A stretch of DNA of 64,000 nucleotides from Piezodorus guildinii (GCA_023052935.1 CM041292.1:101596426-101660425), one strand, 5' to 3'; counted from the first letter of the stretch, positions 1 to 12,937 are shown. Program-made: numbers and translations. The notes: a model not told the origin generated them from the letters alone.

Positions 1-611
1 CATAATCCTTTGCAATAAGGAAACTCTTTTCATTTGAAATTTGTGATATGAACTGTCGAAATCTGAATACTTAAGAGCAATTTCTAGATCGTGGTCAGGC
101 TTCTTTTAAGGTTGCTGCAAGGTGGCACATATAAAAAGAAAAATAAATCATTTGTTTTTTTTAATCTTTAATGTTTTTTCATAACGAATGTATTCCTGAT
201 GGACGCTCTATGAATTCTGAACTACTGAAGTACTAGAAAGATTGTACGATTAGTTTTAAAAGCGTTATCCAGCGTAAATAAAAAGAAAAAGGTTTCTATT
301 CCAACAAGATATCGCTCATCCCCAACTACCGTCAATGTGTTCTTTGAATGATATCCCAAAGATTGGTATCAGTTTTGGATCAAACAATTAGCAAGCAGAT
401 GGCAAATGACGGTAGATAACAACGGACTATACTTAGAGTATTAATTGCATTTTATATCAACGAAATAATAATACGGAAACTTGATTGAAAACGGTCATTT
501 TATTCTATTAGCCACACTAGTTCCGTTCCTCAACTGTATAATGGCCAGTATTTTACAGTATATTATCACTATAAAATCGTTACAGAATACGTTACGTTAC
601 AGTATATTATA
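1..611. other. AT-rich, no gene seen
   Basis: No reading frame with recognisable content on either strand. A short direct repeat (ACAGTATATTAT) occurs at about 554 and again at about 600, just before the LINE tail that follows; it could be part of a target duplication but its partner position is wrong for a simple one. Confidence 0.5.
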
Positions 612-700
612 AGATAGAATAGAATAGAAAAACGCTTTTATTCTGGGACTCAGTCCCTTAAGAATAACATAAATGTTACAAATAAAGATAGCACATTTGG
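612..700 (-). mobile_element. LINE 3' UTR fragment with terminal hairpin
   Basis: Read on the minus strand this ends with a hairpin (GGGACTGAGTCCC, 645-657) followed by AATAAAAG and a simple-sequence tail (TCTAT units). The same arrangement, a GGGAC...GTCCC hairpin just after a TTATTCTTA-like motif, ends the LINE copies at about 56.7 kb (minus) and 50.1 kb (plus), so this is taken as a 5'-truncated copy of that group. The inner (5') boundary is not defined. Confidence 0.5.
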
Positions 701-2254
701 CAAAAAAATATTAGATAGTGTTATCACTGCGAAAGGAGTTTAGTACTTTCGCCGTATCTGCATTGGAGCACTAATACTTCATAGACTAGCGATCTTCTGA
801 ATAGAAGATTGCCTTGTATTAGAGACTGATCAGACGTTGTTGAGATAATCAATTGTATGATTACATTCTTAATAATAAACATTACAACGTTGCGAATAAA
901 ACTTATTCCAGATTTATTTTAGTTACTAGTAGAGCTTTTGTAAATTCCCCTCTTTCTTTGTCATTTATTTTCGTAGATAATATATTACATAGGATTAATT
1001 CTCCCTCAATGGACCCTTCTAGCAGCAGGTGTAAGTAAAGAATCTCCACTACATCCCGAAGGAATTGTTATCGACCGATTTCCTTCCATGTTCCAGGTGA
1101 AATGGCTGTCTGGAAAAACATTTGAGCACTCTTGACCCCACTTGTGTCCTCTGCACACATCTACGGAGGCCATTCTCTGCTTCGCCGGAGCACCTTCGGG
1201 AATAGCTACCTTCTTGTTGCTCAATAGCAACTATTAAACATTTCCATTAATTTAAGTCTACAGACACCTGAGAAAAACAAATACCACTGTTGCCACGGTA
1301 AAAATAGATGAAATCATGAATCTGTATTATAATTTTAGTTACTTCTGAACGCAGGTGCTGCGTATTAGACTAGGGTTCTAGTCCATAATCCTGGAAGAAT
1401 TAATGGTTTGTGAAATATATCTCACAATCGGAGGAGATGTTTATAAAAGACAACCAAGATAAGAAAAATCGAAGCATGAAGAACACATTTTGTGTGTATA
1501 TTTACGACAAAAGAACATTTTAGCGGGATAATATGTTTGCGCGTGTTCAAGCATTTGATTTCCTCAGGAGGATATAATATAGTTTTGAAATAAATACAGA
1601 TCTAAACACTATTAATTTATATTTAGAAAAATAACAAAGTTCAAAAGTTATATATCCAATATAATATTCAGATGTCAATTTTTTTCTGCTTTCTGGTGAA
1701 ATGAAAATTTACTGTAGATTAGAAATAACCATGAGGAAAACAGATATTCTCAACATAATGAGATTTTGTTATATATTTTTATTTTTTTTAATATTCGATA
1801 TTTGAATTCTACGTATTTTAAAACTTGGTACCATTTATTATTAGAAGATATTATTTACTCCTGACCGAGTACATTGCTTCATGATTGAAAATAATAAACC
1901 TGAAGCATAAAGATGTTTATAACACCATTTTTTTTCAGATTTTCTCTTGTCTTGATCATCTGTTTTTTAATTTTAATAGTTTTTCATATGTTCTTTTTCT
2001 CTCATAATGAACACCAAAGTTATATGACAATTTTACTTTTCAATCACCATTTAAGTATCTTTTACCTTAGTATTTATTTGGTACTCTAATTCCAAACAAT
2101 CTACATCTACATCTTTCTTATAACCGGCAGAGTAATGAGGTTTTTACCCTTCTTATAAAATAAGCATATAGACATATTATAAGTTTTTTTAGTTGCTCAA
2201 TTACAATCGTTCATTATTCGCAATAATAAATCAAAATGAAGTGCTAATTTCTGC
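701..2254. other. No gene recognised
   Basis: AT-rich. A slightly GC-richer patch at about 1000-1240 has an open minus-strand frame of about 74 codons, but its translation matches no family I know and it has no clear splice or start context, so it is not called. Confidence 0.4.
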
Positions 2255-2335
2255 TCAATCAAGTACTGATCGCAATACTTTACCTTACTATATATTTCAT
2301 ATACAGGTAATTGAAAGTAGTAAATAAAGAAAGTT
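2255..2335 (+). repeat. Repeat A, terminal fragment
   Basis: Only the 3' terminal part of dispersed repeat A: the segment GATCGCAATACTTT followed by CTTACTATATATTTCATAT and CAGGTAA. The same terminal block closes the copies at 31.9 kb, 45.6 kb and 46.6 kb. Confidence 0.55.
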
Positions 2336-2432
2336 ATGTGTTTCTACTGTTTTTTATTGAGGATGCTGAGGGCTCTAAATTTATTATTAATTAATTAATA
2401 TATCAATAAAGTAAATATTAATTAGCATTTAT

Positions 2433-2868
2433 CGGCAAAACATCAAAAGGCGCTTACCTCCATGGGGCCACCCAGCAATACCTCGGGAAATTTCCTAGGC
2501 ACTAGGACAAAGGACCCCCGGCTTGGGGCACTTCCCATATCAGCGCCGCCCGAGGTGACGACGGTGAGAAGAAGATTTAAAAGAGTCAGTCGGGTTCTAT
2601 CCTCAAGAGGGAGGCAGTCTTATTCGAACCACGGAAGTGTTATTTCAGCCACAAGAGTGGAAGTCCAACAAGAGGAGAGTCGGGGTCCATCTACAAGACG
2701 AGGAGATGGGCGTCGGGGTTCTGAGAGCAGCTGGAAAATGAAGCCTAGAAGGAGCGCCTGAGACAATTTCCGTCTTCGCCAGCCGACTAAGTGTTTCAAA
2801 GATATCTCGTTATTTGTAATATTGTATGGCAAGCTTAATTGTAATATGATCCTCAGTATTCTCAATAA
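2433..2868 (+). repeat. Repeat B, copy 1 (GC-rich)
   Basis: A GC-rich block in AT-rich surroundings that matches, in reverse orientation, the block at 44813-45277. Both begin CGGCAAAACATCAAAAGG, contain CACTTCCCATAT, a CCCGAGGTGACGA motif and GTTCTGAGAGCAGCTGGA, and end near CCTCAGTATTCTCAAT. Copy 1 carries an open frame of 99 codons (2462-2761) rich in Arg and Ser, but copy 2 does not keep that frame cleanly, so coding is unproven. It may be the 5' part of a LINE or an unclassified transposable element. Confidence 0.6.
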
Positions 2869-5284
2869 TAGGTCTGTAATTGATGTAAATAGAGTTTAAA
2901 TTTAAAATCTATGTAATAGTTATATTTAATAATAATTGCTCTAATTTAAATCTGTTGGTAATTTAATGTTCCCTGCATGCCATCTACTGGGATTGGTAAC
3001 ACGAAGCCTTGAGAAAGGAAATCCAATGGTTTCTTCAGTAGTATTAGTCTACATTTACATTAAATGCATCAGATAAGATAGTTTTTTAAGGTACCACTGC
3101 CTTAGAAAAGCAGCCGGTCTGAAAAACAGCACTACTTTATGTGACTTTGTCACAATTTATTGAAAATATAACCTTTTCTTGATACATTACTGTCCTGGTT
3201 CGAATGCAGTACCGTATGGGGGAACAATAGGAAGAAACTAGAATAGACTCACCACTAATGAGGACAGGCTGCCTCTTAGCTAATTAACAGGTAAAGCAGG
3301 GGGAGGGGTGAAGATTTTTCCTTCCGAGGGGGGGCTCCTAGCCTCGTTAGGGAAAGCAAACAGGGATCATCCGGTTATCTCGGCCCTTCGTCGGCCTCTC
3401 TCTCTTCAAGGAGCTTTTATCGCTCTCCTAATGAATCTAAATACATCAAGGAATTTAAAATTAGCACGCTGTGAACGATGGATCAGTTTTCGAACAATAT
3501 TCAGTATTAACTTTCTGTATTTTATGGGAAATGAAAATATTCACCATTTATACACCTACCGTACATATTATTAACGCAACAATAATTTAACTTTGCTTTA
3601 TGAATTAATTTACGGAATATTATCATTTATTTAAAACATATAAGAGGTTACGTCTTCATTTATTGCAACGGGTAAGTTTCAATACGCTATATTCTTGATA
3701 ATACTAGTCTGAATTATTCTGTAAATGATCACTTGTTGATGGACAATGAAACTTGTCCATAGTTCTCAGTTTAAGTACACAACAACCGAAGAATGAATAC
3801 ATTAAAATGTATTTAGAAATTGTTCAATGAAATTTATAATTGTAATAAACCGAATAAAGTAGGAACCGTTAAACATTACAAACAAATAAACTAAACCAAT
3901 TTTTGATTTTTTGACCAATTTATATTTCAAATTTCTGTCGATTATTAAAAGTAAGAATTAATGGTCGTTAAATAATAAGCATGATATTTTCAATTATTAA
4001 GTTAATTCCATTGCAATTTAGCTTTTCTTTAAATAGGAAAAATAAATTTTCTGCAACCAAGTCATAAAAAAAATATTCCTGAAATATAAGTAGTGACAGA
4101 CGTATCATATACCGTTGGAAAGCGCAAGATTTTAGAAAAGTTAATATGCAATAAAATAAGTTGGACAATTTAATATCAAGATCTGATAAGCGCATAAACT
4201 TATGCACAAATGTTATTTGTAATGTTGTGGATTAGGAAGGTTATGGAGATTCATAGTGATCGTACAGGTTATAATCTTGATACATTAATAAAGATTTTCA
4301 AAAAAATATTATATAGGAAATTGTACTTAAGTTGCTAAAATAAAGGAAAAGTTGTTATAAACTAATACTGATTATAATTATTTCAACTTTTAGATCACTT
4401 CACAAAAAAATAGTAGTTCCACTGCTAACTACATGGGACTCACATGCAAACTAAATTAACTTTATTACATTAAAATATATTTAGAAAAAGTTCTTATGAA
4501 ATTAAAAATTGTAATATTTAATGAAATTGAAAACCGAATATAACAGGAACCGTTAAACATAACAAAAAAATAAAATAAACCAATTTATCTACCTAATTAC
4601 GTCCGATGATTAAATATGAGAATTATTAGAGGTTATATAACAAATATTATATTTTCTTGCTAAGTGCACTTTTCGTTACGATTAACTCATAATCCCAAAG
4701 TAATAAACTTTTAATTGGCCAACCTAAAGTTTTTAAACATAAATGACTCAACATTTAAATTGCACCAATGCATAACAAGAGCGAGTCGATTATAATTGAT
4801 TTTTATTTAATTTTATTGGCTTTCAAACAAAAAATATCATACATTGGATGTATGTAAAAGCAGAATATCAGTGGTATCAGTAGCTATGATCCAATGTGGA
4901 TTCTTTAAGCCATTGTCGAGGTATGCGGTCGTATAATCCGTGATCCGATTTCGGATCCTCTTCCGTGTACCGTTTACATCCTATCCCGGGGGACAAAAGA
5001 CTCTTTGGTGCGTGAAGATTCAGGATTGGTATCCCCGCCCCTCTCTAAGCCCGCTGGATAAAAGAAAGTCCTATCAGTACTACGATAACAATAGGCTTCA
5101 TCCACCCAATGTTTAATGTACAGAATATTTAGCGGGTAAAGATAAAATGATAATTATTTAAATTCCAATTAGTGGCGTTTAATTTTAAGTAATCAGTGGA
5201 GTCAGAAAGTTATAACTTTTTCATTTAGAGAACCAGTTTGCATATTACAAAAAAAATTTCTCTAATCTAGTATTAATATCAAAT
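2869..5284. other. No gene recognised
   Basis: Mostly AT-rich. Two GC-richer patches stand out (about 3290-3440 and 4870-5100, the latter with TCCGATTTCGGAT-like sequence) without recognisable protein or RNA. Stretches near 3800-3950 and 4460-4640 resemble each other (AAAATGTATTTAGAAA..., GAACCGTTAAACAT...), an old duplication. Confidence 0.4.
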
Positions 5285-5665
5285 AGTAGATTCTGGTGAT
5301 ACATGTTTTGGGCTTAAAGAACATTGGATTTTATATATATTTTTAGTTAGGTAGTCAGAATATATATGAAATATACTGTCAGGAAAAGTATTGCCATTGT
5401 GAAAAGTTTTTAATTTCCAGTTTTCTACGGAAATACGCGTTTTAGGTTCCCTGAGTCCAAATAACCAAGTTTCCCAAAAAGGTGTCTGTGTGGTCGAACA
5501 AAACTGAAATTTTATATTTAAGGCGACTATACGCCAGACATGTTTTTCATCAAAATCAGACAACCAGAAGAGTAACTTTATACCATGCTCTTTGCACCTT
5601 TTTACGGTTTTCTTAAAATTCTTATTAAACTTCCTGTATTTATGTAAAAATCTTCTTCTCAGCGT
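5285..5665 (-). repeat. Repeat A, near-complete copy
   Basis: Dispersed repeat A on the minus strand. It holds an open frame (134 codons with its flank, 5279-5683) reading through KRCKEHGIK, WLSDFDEKHV and TRISVENWKLK. Other copies at 7.8, 31.8, 40.8, 45.4 and 46.2 kb share the same blocks, and the recurring peptide ISVENW can be read at 5.4 and 46.5 kb. The frame is not preserved in all copies. No known family recognised; it may be a non-autonomous element derived from a coding one. Confidence 0.6.
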
Positions 5666-5694
5666 GGAAGTGTCTCTATACACTTAAACTAAAA

Positions 5695-6760
5695 TTAATT
5701 GGTATCCAATTGAGAAGCAAAAAGTTGTTTAAAAGGAGATATTTGAAAGAAGATTGGGAAGGAGCAAGGCGGATGTGTGATGGAAGAGTATTACAGAAAA
5801 AAAATGGACCGGACTAAGAAGGAAAATTCATATTTTTTGATTCTATGAGAAGGCGTATAGAGGTCGGAAAGACGGGATCTGGTTTCCTGATCCTGATACT
5901 GGATTTAAATTTCATGAGACTATAGATTTAAGAGTGGCGGTGGGAGCAGATGACTTGATAGAGATGGGAACCAAGGAAATATTGTCATCGAATCGAGGGA
6001 AATAGCCAATTCCACTTTATCATAGAGGTGGGATACATGTGACCGTCTTACCTCTTTAGCACCAAAGGCAAAACATAAGATACTGTTTCTGACACGTTTC
6101 AATCTGCCCTCAAGCAGCTTCGAGAGGCACCATATACCGCACAAATATAGTCAAAATGGGGGAAAATAAGAGAGGATACAAAGAGCTTTTGGGAGGATTG
6201 TGGGAGAAGGTGACGGGATCGCGGAAATAGTTTTAGTATGTTGATCGATTTTTTGGAAATTTGGGCACTATGGGGTTTCCAGGATAGGTTTCGGTCAAGG
6301 ATTACGCCAAGGTTTTTGACAGAGAAGCTGAAGGTAATAGGGTGACAGAACTAAGGAAAACATTTGAATCGATTTAAATAGCCTGAGTTTTCATAGGATT
6401 AAGCTTCAGACTATTCAGGTTTGCCCAAGCACTGATACTATCTTGGTCTGCCTCAATATTTGCAAAAACTAATGATAACTCGGAAGGAGGAAAGGATAGA
6501 TAGATTTGGAGGTCATCAGCGTATAGGTAGTAGGAACAGTGGTGGATTGAATTAGGGAGGTCATTGATTTACGAATTGTACGGAAGATGGGAATACTCGA
6601 ACCTTGGGCTACACCTGAGGGTAGAGCTAGAATATATAGGTAAGTGGAAGTAAAAAAAGGAGAATCGGTCACGCATGGAAGCCCTATATGATGGTCGATG
6701 AGGTGTAGATGTGTATAAACAGACGATACTGCTGATAAAGCGGTAAACATTATATATGGA
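5695..6760 (-). pseudogene. LINE reverse transcriptase, degenerate 3' half
   Basis: Remnant of a non-LTR retrotransposon ORF2. In minus-strand order it shows a palm segment (SGVAQGSS, about 6590), then after a frameshift YYLYADDLQIYLSF with the catalytic YADD (about 6500-6530), LNSLKLN (about 6400), and further on GSHLYQVICS and a C-terminal FKYLLLN block near 5700. Frameshifts and stops interrupt it throughout. The C-terminal pattern (YFLxxxLYQVI..., then FK-L) is shared with the LINE tails at 48.3-50.7 kb and the copy at 56.7-58.9 kb, so they look like one broad group without RNase H. Clade not assigned. Confidence 0.75.
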
Positions 6761-7780
6761 ATAAATATGCATTATCACCAATCGAGGTGGACCCTAGAGA
6801 CGTTTAAATCATGAAATAAAATTAATTTCTTTAGGGGATCGGCCAAAAAATGTATCTTATAAATAAAAGGAGAATCAAAAAACTAGCACCAATAAGGTAT
6901 GAGGACAGTGTGGAATATATAATGTTACTAACCGCTCCTGCTAAGATTCAAGCAAACCTCTTGAGAGGAGAAAAAAATGGTGTTTCTATATCTCATAAGG
7001 GCATTTGTGCTTAATCCTGTGGATTACTGAAGGTTTTTGACCCGCAGTGAGCTTAACATCATAGAGGCTAATCAGACATTGAATGAATTGCGAAGCACGA
7101 TTACGTCATTTTTAATCATTTAAAAAACAAAATCATTTATAGAAGTAACATTGTTTTTAAAACCCTGTGGGGTAGGTAAGTTTAATAAAATAAAGATTTT
7201 CGGTCTGAACATAAAACTATTTTTATACAAATGGCATTTCTTCAAATAAACTAGGATATTGATTACTTATAGTGTTTGGGAAGGTAGTTTAGATACTGCT
7301 AGAGTTCAGTTATTTCGAAGGACACTCGTGTAATCAGCACTTCCTGGTCTTGATCTGAGATTATAATGTCAGTCGACCGCGAACAATGAGTTTTTCAAAT
7401 AATGAGGAACGTTTGAAATGAAAAATGAAATGTTTTAATAATAGATGTAGTCATCTGTTTAAACTCGAAAAAGTAATACTGTAGTGTCTGCTTGAATGTA
7501 GCGGTGTCTATATTGTACAAAAAATATAAACTGCTCCTGAGATTGAAACAGAGCTTACAGTCTCCAAAGAAATTATCAGAAAAGCTAAACTCATTCAAAT
7601 ATTTTATAAACCTTTGTCATAAGTACTGTCGAAGCATCCTAGTTACAAAAGTAGAAGACATTATTATTGTACTTGATTGAATTCTTTCGAATACTTTTTT
7701 TTTTTTTGAGTCAGGTTACTTTATTTTTCTGCGCAAAAATTTATTCCTAATTACATTTCGTAATTCGTAATCGTTACATG
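6761..7780. other. No gene recognised
   Basis: AT-rich with no supported product. The part next to 6760 may be the upstream, unrecognisable continuation of the LINE remnant. Confidence 0.4.
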
Positions 7781-7794
7781 TGTGTGTGTGTGTA

Positions 7795-8050
7795 TGTGGG
7801 GTAACCCGTGCGTAAACGAAAATTCCTATGAAACTGAAATTTCATATTTAAGACGACTATACGCCTGTAAAGTTACAAAAACTTTTTCATCAAAATCAGC
7901 TAGCCAGAAGAGCCACTTTATATCACGCATTTTGCACCTTTTAACGATATACTCAAAAACGGCACTTACGATTTTGACTAAACTCGCTATGTCGATGTAA
8001 AATGTAATGGGTTTTAACATCATGTAGGTTTTATTCTGATTAAAATAGCC
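7795..8050 (-). repeat. Repeat A copy
   Basis: Minus-strand copy of repeat A. It reads IDIASLVKIV, VKRCKMRDIKWLFWLADFDE and LKYEISVS, closely matching the copy at 5.3 kb (VKRCKEHGIK, WLSDFDE) and the one at 46.2 kb (IKIVKTV, KRCIMHGI). It ends at a short (TG)n run at 7783-7795, suggesting truncation there. Confidence 0.6.
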
Positions 8051-8464
8051 TGATTGGCTTAAATGCCGATATTTTAAATTTTCTTCCTTCAATTTACCTT
8101 TAATTTTGAAAATTAAAAAAAAAGAAAAGGCACATCATCTTGTTAACATTGATAAATAACTGCTTAATTTTCAAGCTAAGCGAATTTGATAAACAAATAA
8201 AGGTGAAAAGTGCTAAAATATTTTTTATGCAATATTTTAGTTTTTGAACTCAAGAATAGTAGTTTAACCGTATAGTATACCGTTCGATAGCTAAAGATAT
8301 TTGAAAATTTGGCATTGTAAAACCGATCTCATAAAACTTTTTACAATAGAATTAATATTATTGGTTTTTGGGGATCTAAATTCTAAAAGTATAAAATGGA
8401 ACTGCCATAATAACAATAAAAGCGGAAAAGCCTTACTAAATTTCTCAATGAGGCATTAACATAA

Positions 8465-8702
8465 AAATTCATAGCCCTAATGAACCGGCATACATTCCGA
8501 CCCAGTTGAGTTTCAAACCTAGGATCATAGATTTACCTTTGACTCAAAACATAAATAACCTCTCTCGTCTTGTATCGATACCATGTCTTGATTTGGATCA
8601 CAACCCAGTGATTTTTCGGATTGAACCGAACATTCCGAACAATTAACATCCCTCCTAAATACGTGTTTCAAAAAGCTATTTGGAATTTATTTCGGAAAAT
8701 AA
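8465..8702 (+). pseudogene. Jockey-like ORF2 fossil, endonuclease part (5' half of split fossil)
   Basis: A degenerate Jockey endonuclease segment: its translation runs PNEPAYIPTQ ... INNLSRLVSI ... LDHNPVIFRIE and aligns with the same region of the younger element downstream (TNPTYWPTSL ... SSDHSPVLLSL), including the SDH-type endonuclease motif. It is cut at 8702 by insertion of the younger Jockey and resumes at 13100. Confidence 0.75.
8689..8702 (+). repeat. Target-site duplication, left
   Basis: ATTTCGGAAAATAA, identical to 13086-13099. It bounds the Jockey element and fixes both of its ends. Confidence 0.9.
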
Positions 8703-9232
8703 GTACCTTGGTTAATGGCCGCAACTGCAGTTCTATTCTTTCGTAGCTCTGTGTTTGTTACACTTTCACCACGGTTCTATCAACATGTCAGCTATAAAAC
8801 TTTGTGAACAGTGAGATTACTATCATCTAACCACTTTAATATTCACGTATAGTGAGGTGAGTGACTATTTGTACCGATACGCGATATCTTATAAACTAAT
8901 AGCTATCTGGTTGAGATAGCAACGTGGCCCTAATCCTTAACAGTTATCTTTATTTTTAAAGGGCTAGGCCAAGTTTACTAATTCAGTCATCTCTGTTTTC
9001 GTCTAGGACTTTATTTTGTTTTTAGTTTCATTCATTTCTTTTAAATTTTTAAAGACCATTTTTTTTTCCTATTTGTTATAATTGTTTCTTAGATATGTTT
9101 TCTTTATTAATTGTATATAATCATGTGAATAGTATAGTTTTTAAGTATTTATTGTATAAAATTTATTTTTTATTTTAATACGCAGGTGTATATAGATTTT
9201 TTTTGTTTTGTTTTCTTTCATTTTAATTAATA

Positions 9233-10244
9233 ATGGACTTAGATAGAAATACGTCCGGTGACGACTCAGAGGAGACCCCTTTCTCTGAAATAAGTGAAAC
9301 GGACTCTCAATATTTAACTCGCCGTATGAAGCGGCATCGGAACTCCCTTCCTTCTGGATCTGGGGGTAATTCACCAAATAAAAAAAAATAATAAATCAAA
9401 TAAAACTAAGCAGGCGTCTGAGCAAAATATGTCACCGCCAAAAACCCGCAGTAAACTCACTGCAGCCAACACAATAGAACCAGTCCCATCATCATTAGCC
9501 GCTCCGTCTGTCTTCACAGCGCTATCTACCTCTGCCAGTACGTCAGGTACAGCCAACATAACTTCAGAGTGTGGTGAAGCACATCCAGCGAGCTACAGAG
9601 GCTGTTCGGTCTACAAAAATCTGCTCAGACAGAGATCACAAAACCTTCTACCCAAAAGTCTGGAACAGAAAAGTAATACACCTGCACCAACTCCTGTACT
9701 GGATAACATGGTAAATTTTCCAGAAATTCAGAAACCTGCTGTTAACATGACTCCACAGCCAACTACTCCAAGACCTGGAAATCAAGATCGACGGAACATT
9801 AAGAAGCCCTCCTCCGTTATCAACTCGCAGCCTCAACAACCTAGACGGCAGGCGCCTCCGAACTCCCAACCCATGACCCAGATTTCCCATCCCCAGCTTG
9901 AAGCTCCACACCAACCAACCCCTCTTCATCAGATACCTGTTAGGGTTAAATTACCTCCAGAAAAACCCCACCCAATCCCACCCCGTTCTTCTGTACAGCC
10001 AAATCAACCCAATCCCCAACCCCAAAAATCCCAAAATGCATATGATTGTACCCCTCGACGGGTGCAGACTCCAGCCAATGTACCAGCTCAACTAAATTAT
10101 CCTTCCCAATACTACAATATATCCCCACCCGACTTTTACTCCATTCTTAATTCCTTCCTATTAGATCTCAAAGAAACCATCCAGCCACTTATCTCCCTTC
10201 TCACTCGTATCCTTTCCGAAATCCCATTTAATTTTCCACGATGA
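9233..10244 (+). pseudogene. Jockey ORF1, one frameshift
   Basis: ORF1 opens at ATG 9233 (MDLDRNTSGDD...) and runs into a stop after an A-run at about 9381-9389; the remainder continues in another frame (open from before 9429 through 10244), so one indel in the A-run accounts for the break. The product would be about 336 residues. It is acidic at the start, Lys-rich around the frameshift, and strongly Pro/Gln-rich over its second half (PQQPRRQAPPNSQP, PNQPNPQPQK). I see no CCHC zinc knuckles, which most Jockey ORF1 proteins carry. Its stop overlaps the ORF2 start as ATGA, which suggests coupled termination-reinitiation. Presumed role: nucleic-acid-binding RNP protein. Confidence 0.8.
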
Positions 10245-12937
10245 GTGTAAAGCCCCTAGCTATCCTTTTGTGGAACGCTAATGGCCTACTCAACCACCGA
10301 GACGAACTCGACATACTCCTACATGACAATCACATACATATTGCATTAATAACTGAAACTCATTTCACTCAACGATCAAAATTTTACATACGAGACTACA
10401 TCACTTACAGAACAGACCACCCAGACAACACTGCCCATGCTGGATCATGCGTTCTTATCCATAAATCCCTTTCACATTCCCTTATTCCTACTACTCCATC
10501 TGACGCCATACAATCCTCTTCTGTAATAATTTTAACTCGTCCTTTCCATCTCACAGTCTCAGCTGTATACTGTCCTCCTGGTAACACCGTTTCCTATAGC
10601 CTTCTTAATACCTTATTCCGATCTCTTGGGCCGCGCCTCATTGCTGGAGGTGATTACAACGCTAAACACCAACGATGGGGTTGTCGAGCATCCAACTCCC
10701 GTGGTAGTATCCTTTCTAACGTCACAAACTTCAATTGTTATTCTATCCTTGCTCCTACGAATCCCACATATTGGCCTACATCTCTAAAAAAAAAACCTGA
10801 TATCCTGGATATATTTGTTACCTCTCAAATCCCTACTTCCCAAGCCGAAATCAAATCCCTGAATGACCTTTCATCTGACCACAGTCCTGTTCTGCTTTCT
10901 TTGCATTCAAACTTTATTCCTAAACCCTCTCCTCCTACATTAATTACAGGACGTGTAAACTGGGACCAATTTCGATATGACATGGAAAATAAACTAGACT
11001 TAAAACTTCCACTAAAGACAAAACAAGATATTGACCTAGCCATAGAAAAACTTACTGACTCAATAAGTAGCACCATAATAGACAACACAACTAGCACCAA
11101 ACCTAATAAACCTCAGAAAAGTAACCTACCACAGCACATTCAGATCTTATTGAGAGAAAAGCGCACAGCAAGATCGAAGTGGCACAGGACCAGATACCCA
11201 ACAGACAAAACTTATTACACCCAACTGACTAACAAACTAAAATCAGAACTCAAAAAATACAAAATACAAAATTTACAAAACTTGACGGAAAATCTTACGA
11301 TTGCTGACAAATCACTATGGACGACTACTAAAAAAATCCTGAAGTTTAAAAATTTCAACCATCCACTCCTTAATGAAACCCGAACCTGGACACGATCCGA
11401 CGAAGAAAAATCCCAGATATTTGCTCAGCACCTATCTAAAATATACAATCCTCATCCTGAAATACTCAATTCAAACCATGTTGAATGTATTGAAACAGAA
11501 CTCGATATTCCTCTCCAAATGACCCTACCACCTAAAGCATTTCATCCTTCAGAAATAGCCAATATCATTCACAGATTACCTTCCCGCAAAGCTCCTGGAC
11601 ATGACCTAGTTACTTCCCATATAATGAAACAGCTTCCTCGAAAATCCATCTGTTTTCTTACCTACATATATAATGCTATCCTCCGGACCACATATTTTCC
11701 TGACTCCTGGAAACTATCCATTGTTAAGATGATTCCCAAACCCCAAAAGCCGCTCGAACATCCATCCTCTTACCGTCCAATTTCTCTATTACCTATTATG
11801 GGTAAAATCTTTGAAAAACTCCTTCTGAAACGAATATATCCCATCCTTGATTCTAATCATATCATCCCTGATCATCAGTTCGGATTCCGAACATCCCATT
11901 CCACTATCCAGCAATGTCATCGTGTGGTGGACGTTGTCTCTTCTGCTTTGGAGCGCGGGTTGTACTGCACGGGAGCCTTTCTCGATGTAGAACAGGCCTT
12001 TGATAGAGTCTGGCACCCAGGACTGTTGTACAAACTCCGGAAATTCCTTCCTCCCACATATTTCCTGATTCTTCAATCCTACCTCTCTGATAGATCCTTC
12101 AAAATTAATCACAATAGTTCCTATTCATCCCTTTTTACACAGACTGCTGGTGTTCCTCAAGGCAGTATTCTAGGACCCATTCTATACAGAGTATATACAG
12201 CTGATATCCCAACCCATCCTAACACTTTCCTTTCTACCTATGCTGATGACACCTGCGTGTAATCAGTTCATAAAGATCCATTTGTTGCTTCAAATACCCT
12301 TCAAGCCCACATCAAAGACCTAGAAGTATGGTGTCAGAACTGGAGAATAAAAATAAATTCCAACAAGTCCCATCAAATAACCTTTACCCTTCGCCGTAAA
12401 CCTTTGACTTCCTGCCCTAAAGTATCCTTTAATAACACTCAACTAGTTCCTGTTGAACAGATCCGATACCTAGGACTTCTTCTTGACAAACGCCTAACTT
12501 GGAATCCACATACACGACTAAAACGACAAGAAACTGCTCGCCGCTTTAGGCTACTTCAACACTTACTAGACAAACGATCAAACCTTCCTCTTAACTACAA
12601 AAGGCTCATCTACATGACTATTATAAGACCAATCTGGACTTACGGAGTAGAGCTTTGGGGCTCTACTAAACCATCAAATTCTTCCCGCGTCCAATCCTTA
12701 CAATCCACAATCCTTCGTAAAATCCTCAACGCTCCTTACTTTGTCACGAATAAACTTATCCATGAAGACCTTAATGTTCCCTATGTTACTGATTTGGCCC
12801 AGACCAGGTATCAATCTTTTCATGACAAACTCCATTCTCACTCTAACCCACTAGTTTCAATCCTTTCTTCCTCTTCAATTCCGGATAATCCTCCGAGGCG
12901 CCTGAAAAGGAAATGGCCCCGGGACCTTCTAGTTTAA
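10241..12937 (+). pseudogene. Jockey ORF2: endonuclease-reverse transcriptase, one in-frame stop
   Basis: Encodes an apurinic-like endonuclease then reverse transcriptase. Endonuclease motifs by residue: WNANG (11-15), ITETH with Glu39, GGDYNAKHQRWG and SSDHSPV. RT motifs: SRKAPGHD, YRPISLLP, FGFRTSHST, the catalytic GAFLDVEQAFDRVWH, GVPQGSILGPILY and YADD at 667-670. A TAA at 12260-12262 follows codon 673, three residues past YADD; the same frame then stays open to a TAA at 12935-12937 and carries the thumb and C-terminal region (RYLGLLLDKRLTW, RPIWTYGVELWGS, PPRRLKRKWP). No RNase H. Total 898 codon positions. As it stands the product would lack the RT thumb and be inactive unless the stop is read through. 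Confidence 0.93.

Noticed and set aside
6469..6750. 93-codon minus ORF as a gene
   Set aside because: It reads partly in and partly out of frame with the LINE RT; the real YADD frame is offset.
9648..10128. Minus-strand ORFs opposite Jockey ORF1
   Set aside because: Antisense shadows of the Pro-rich ORF1.
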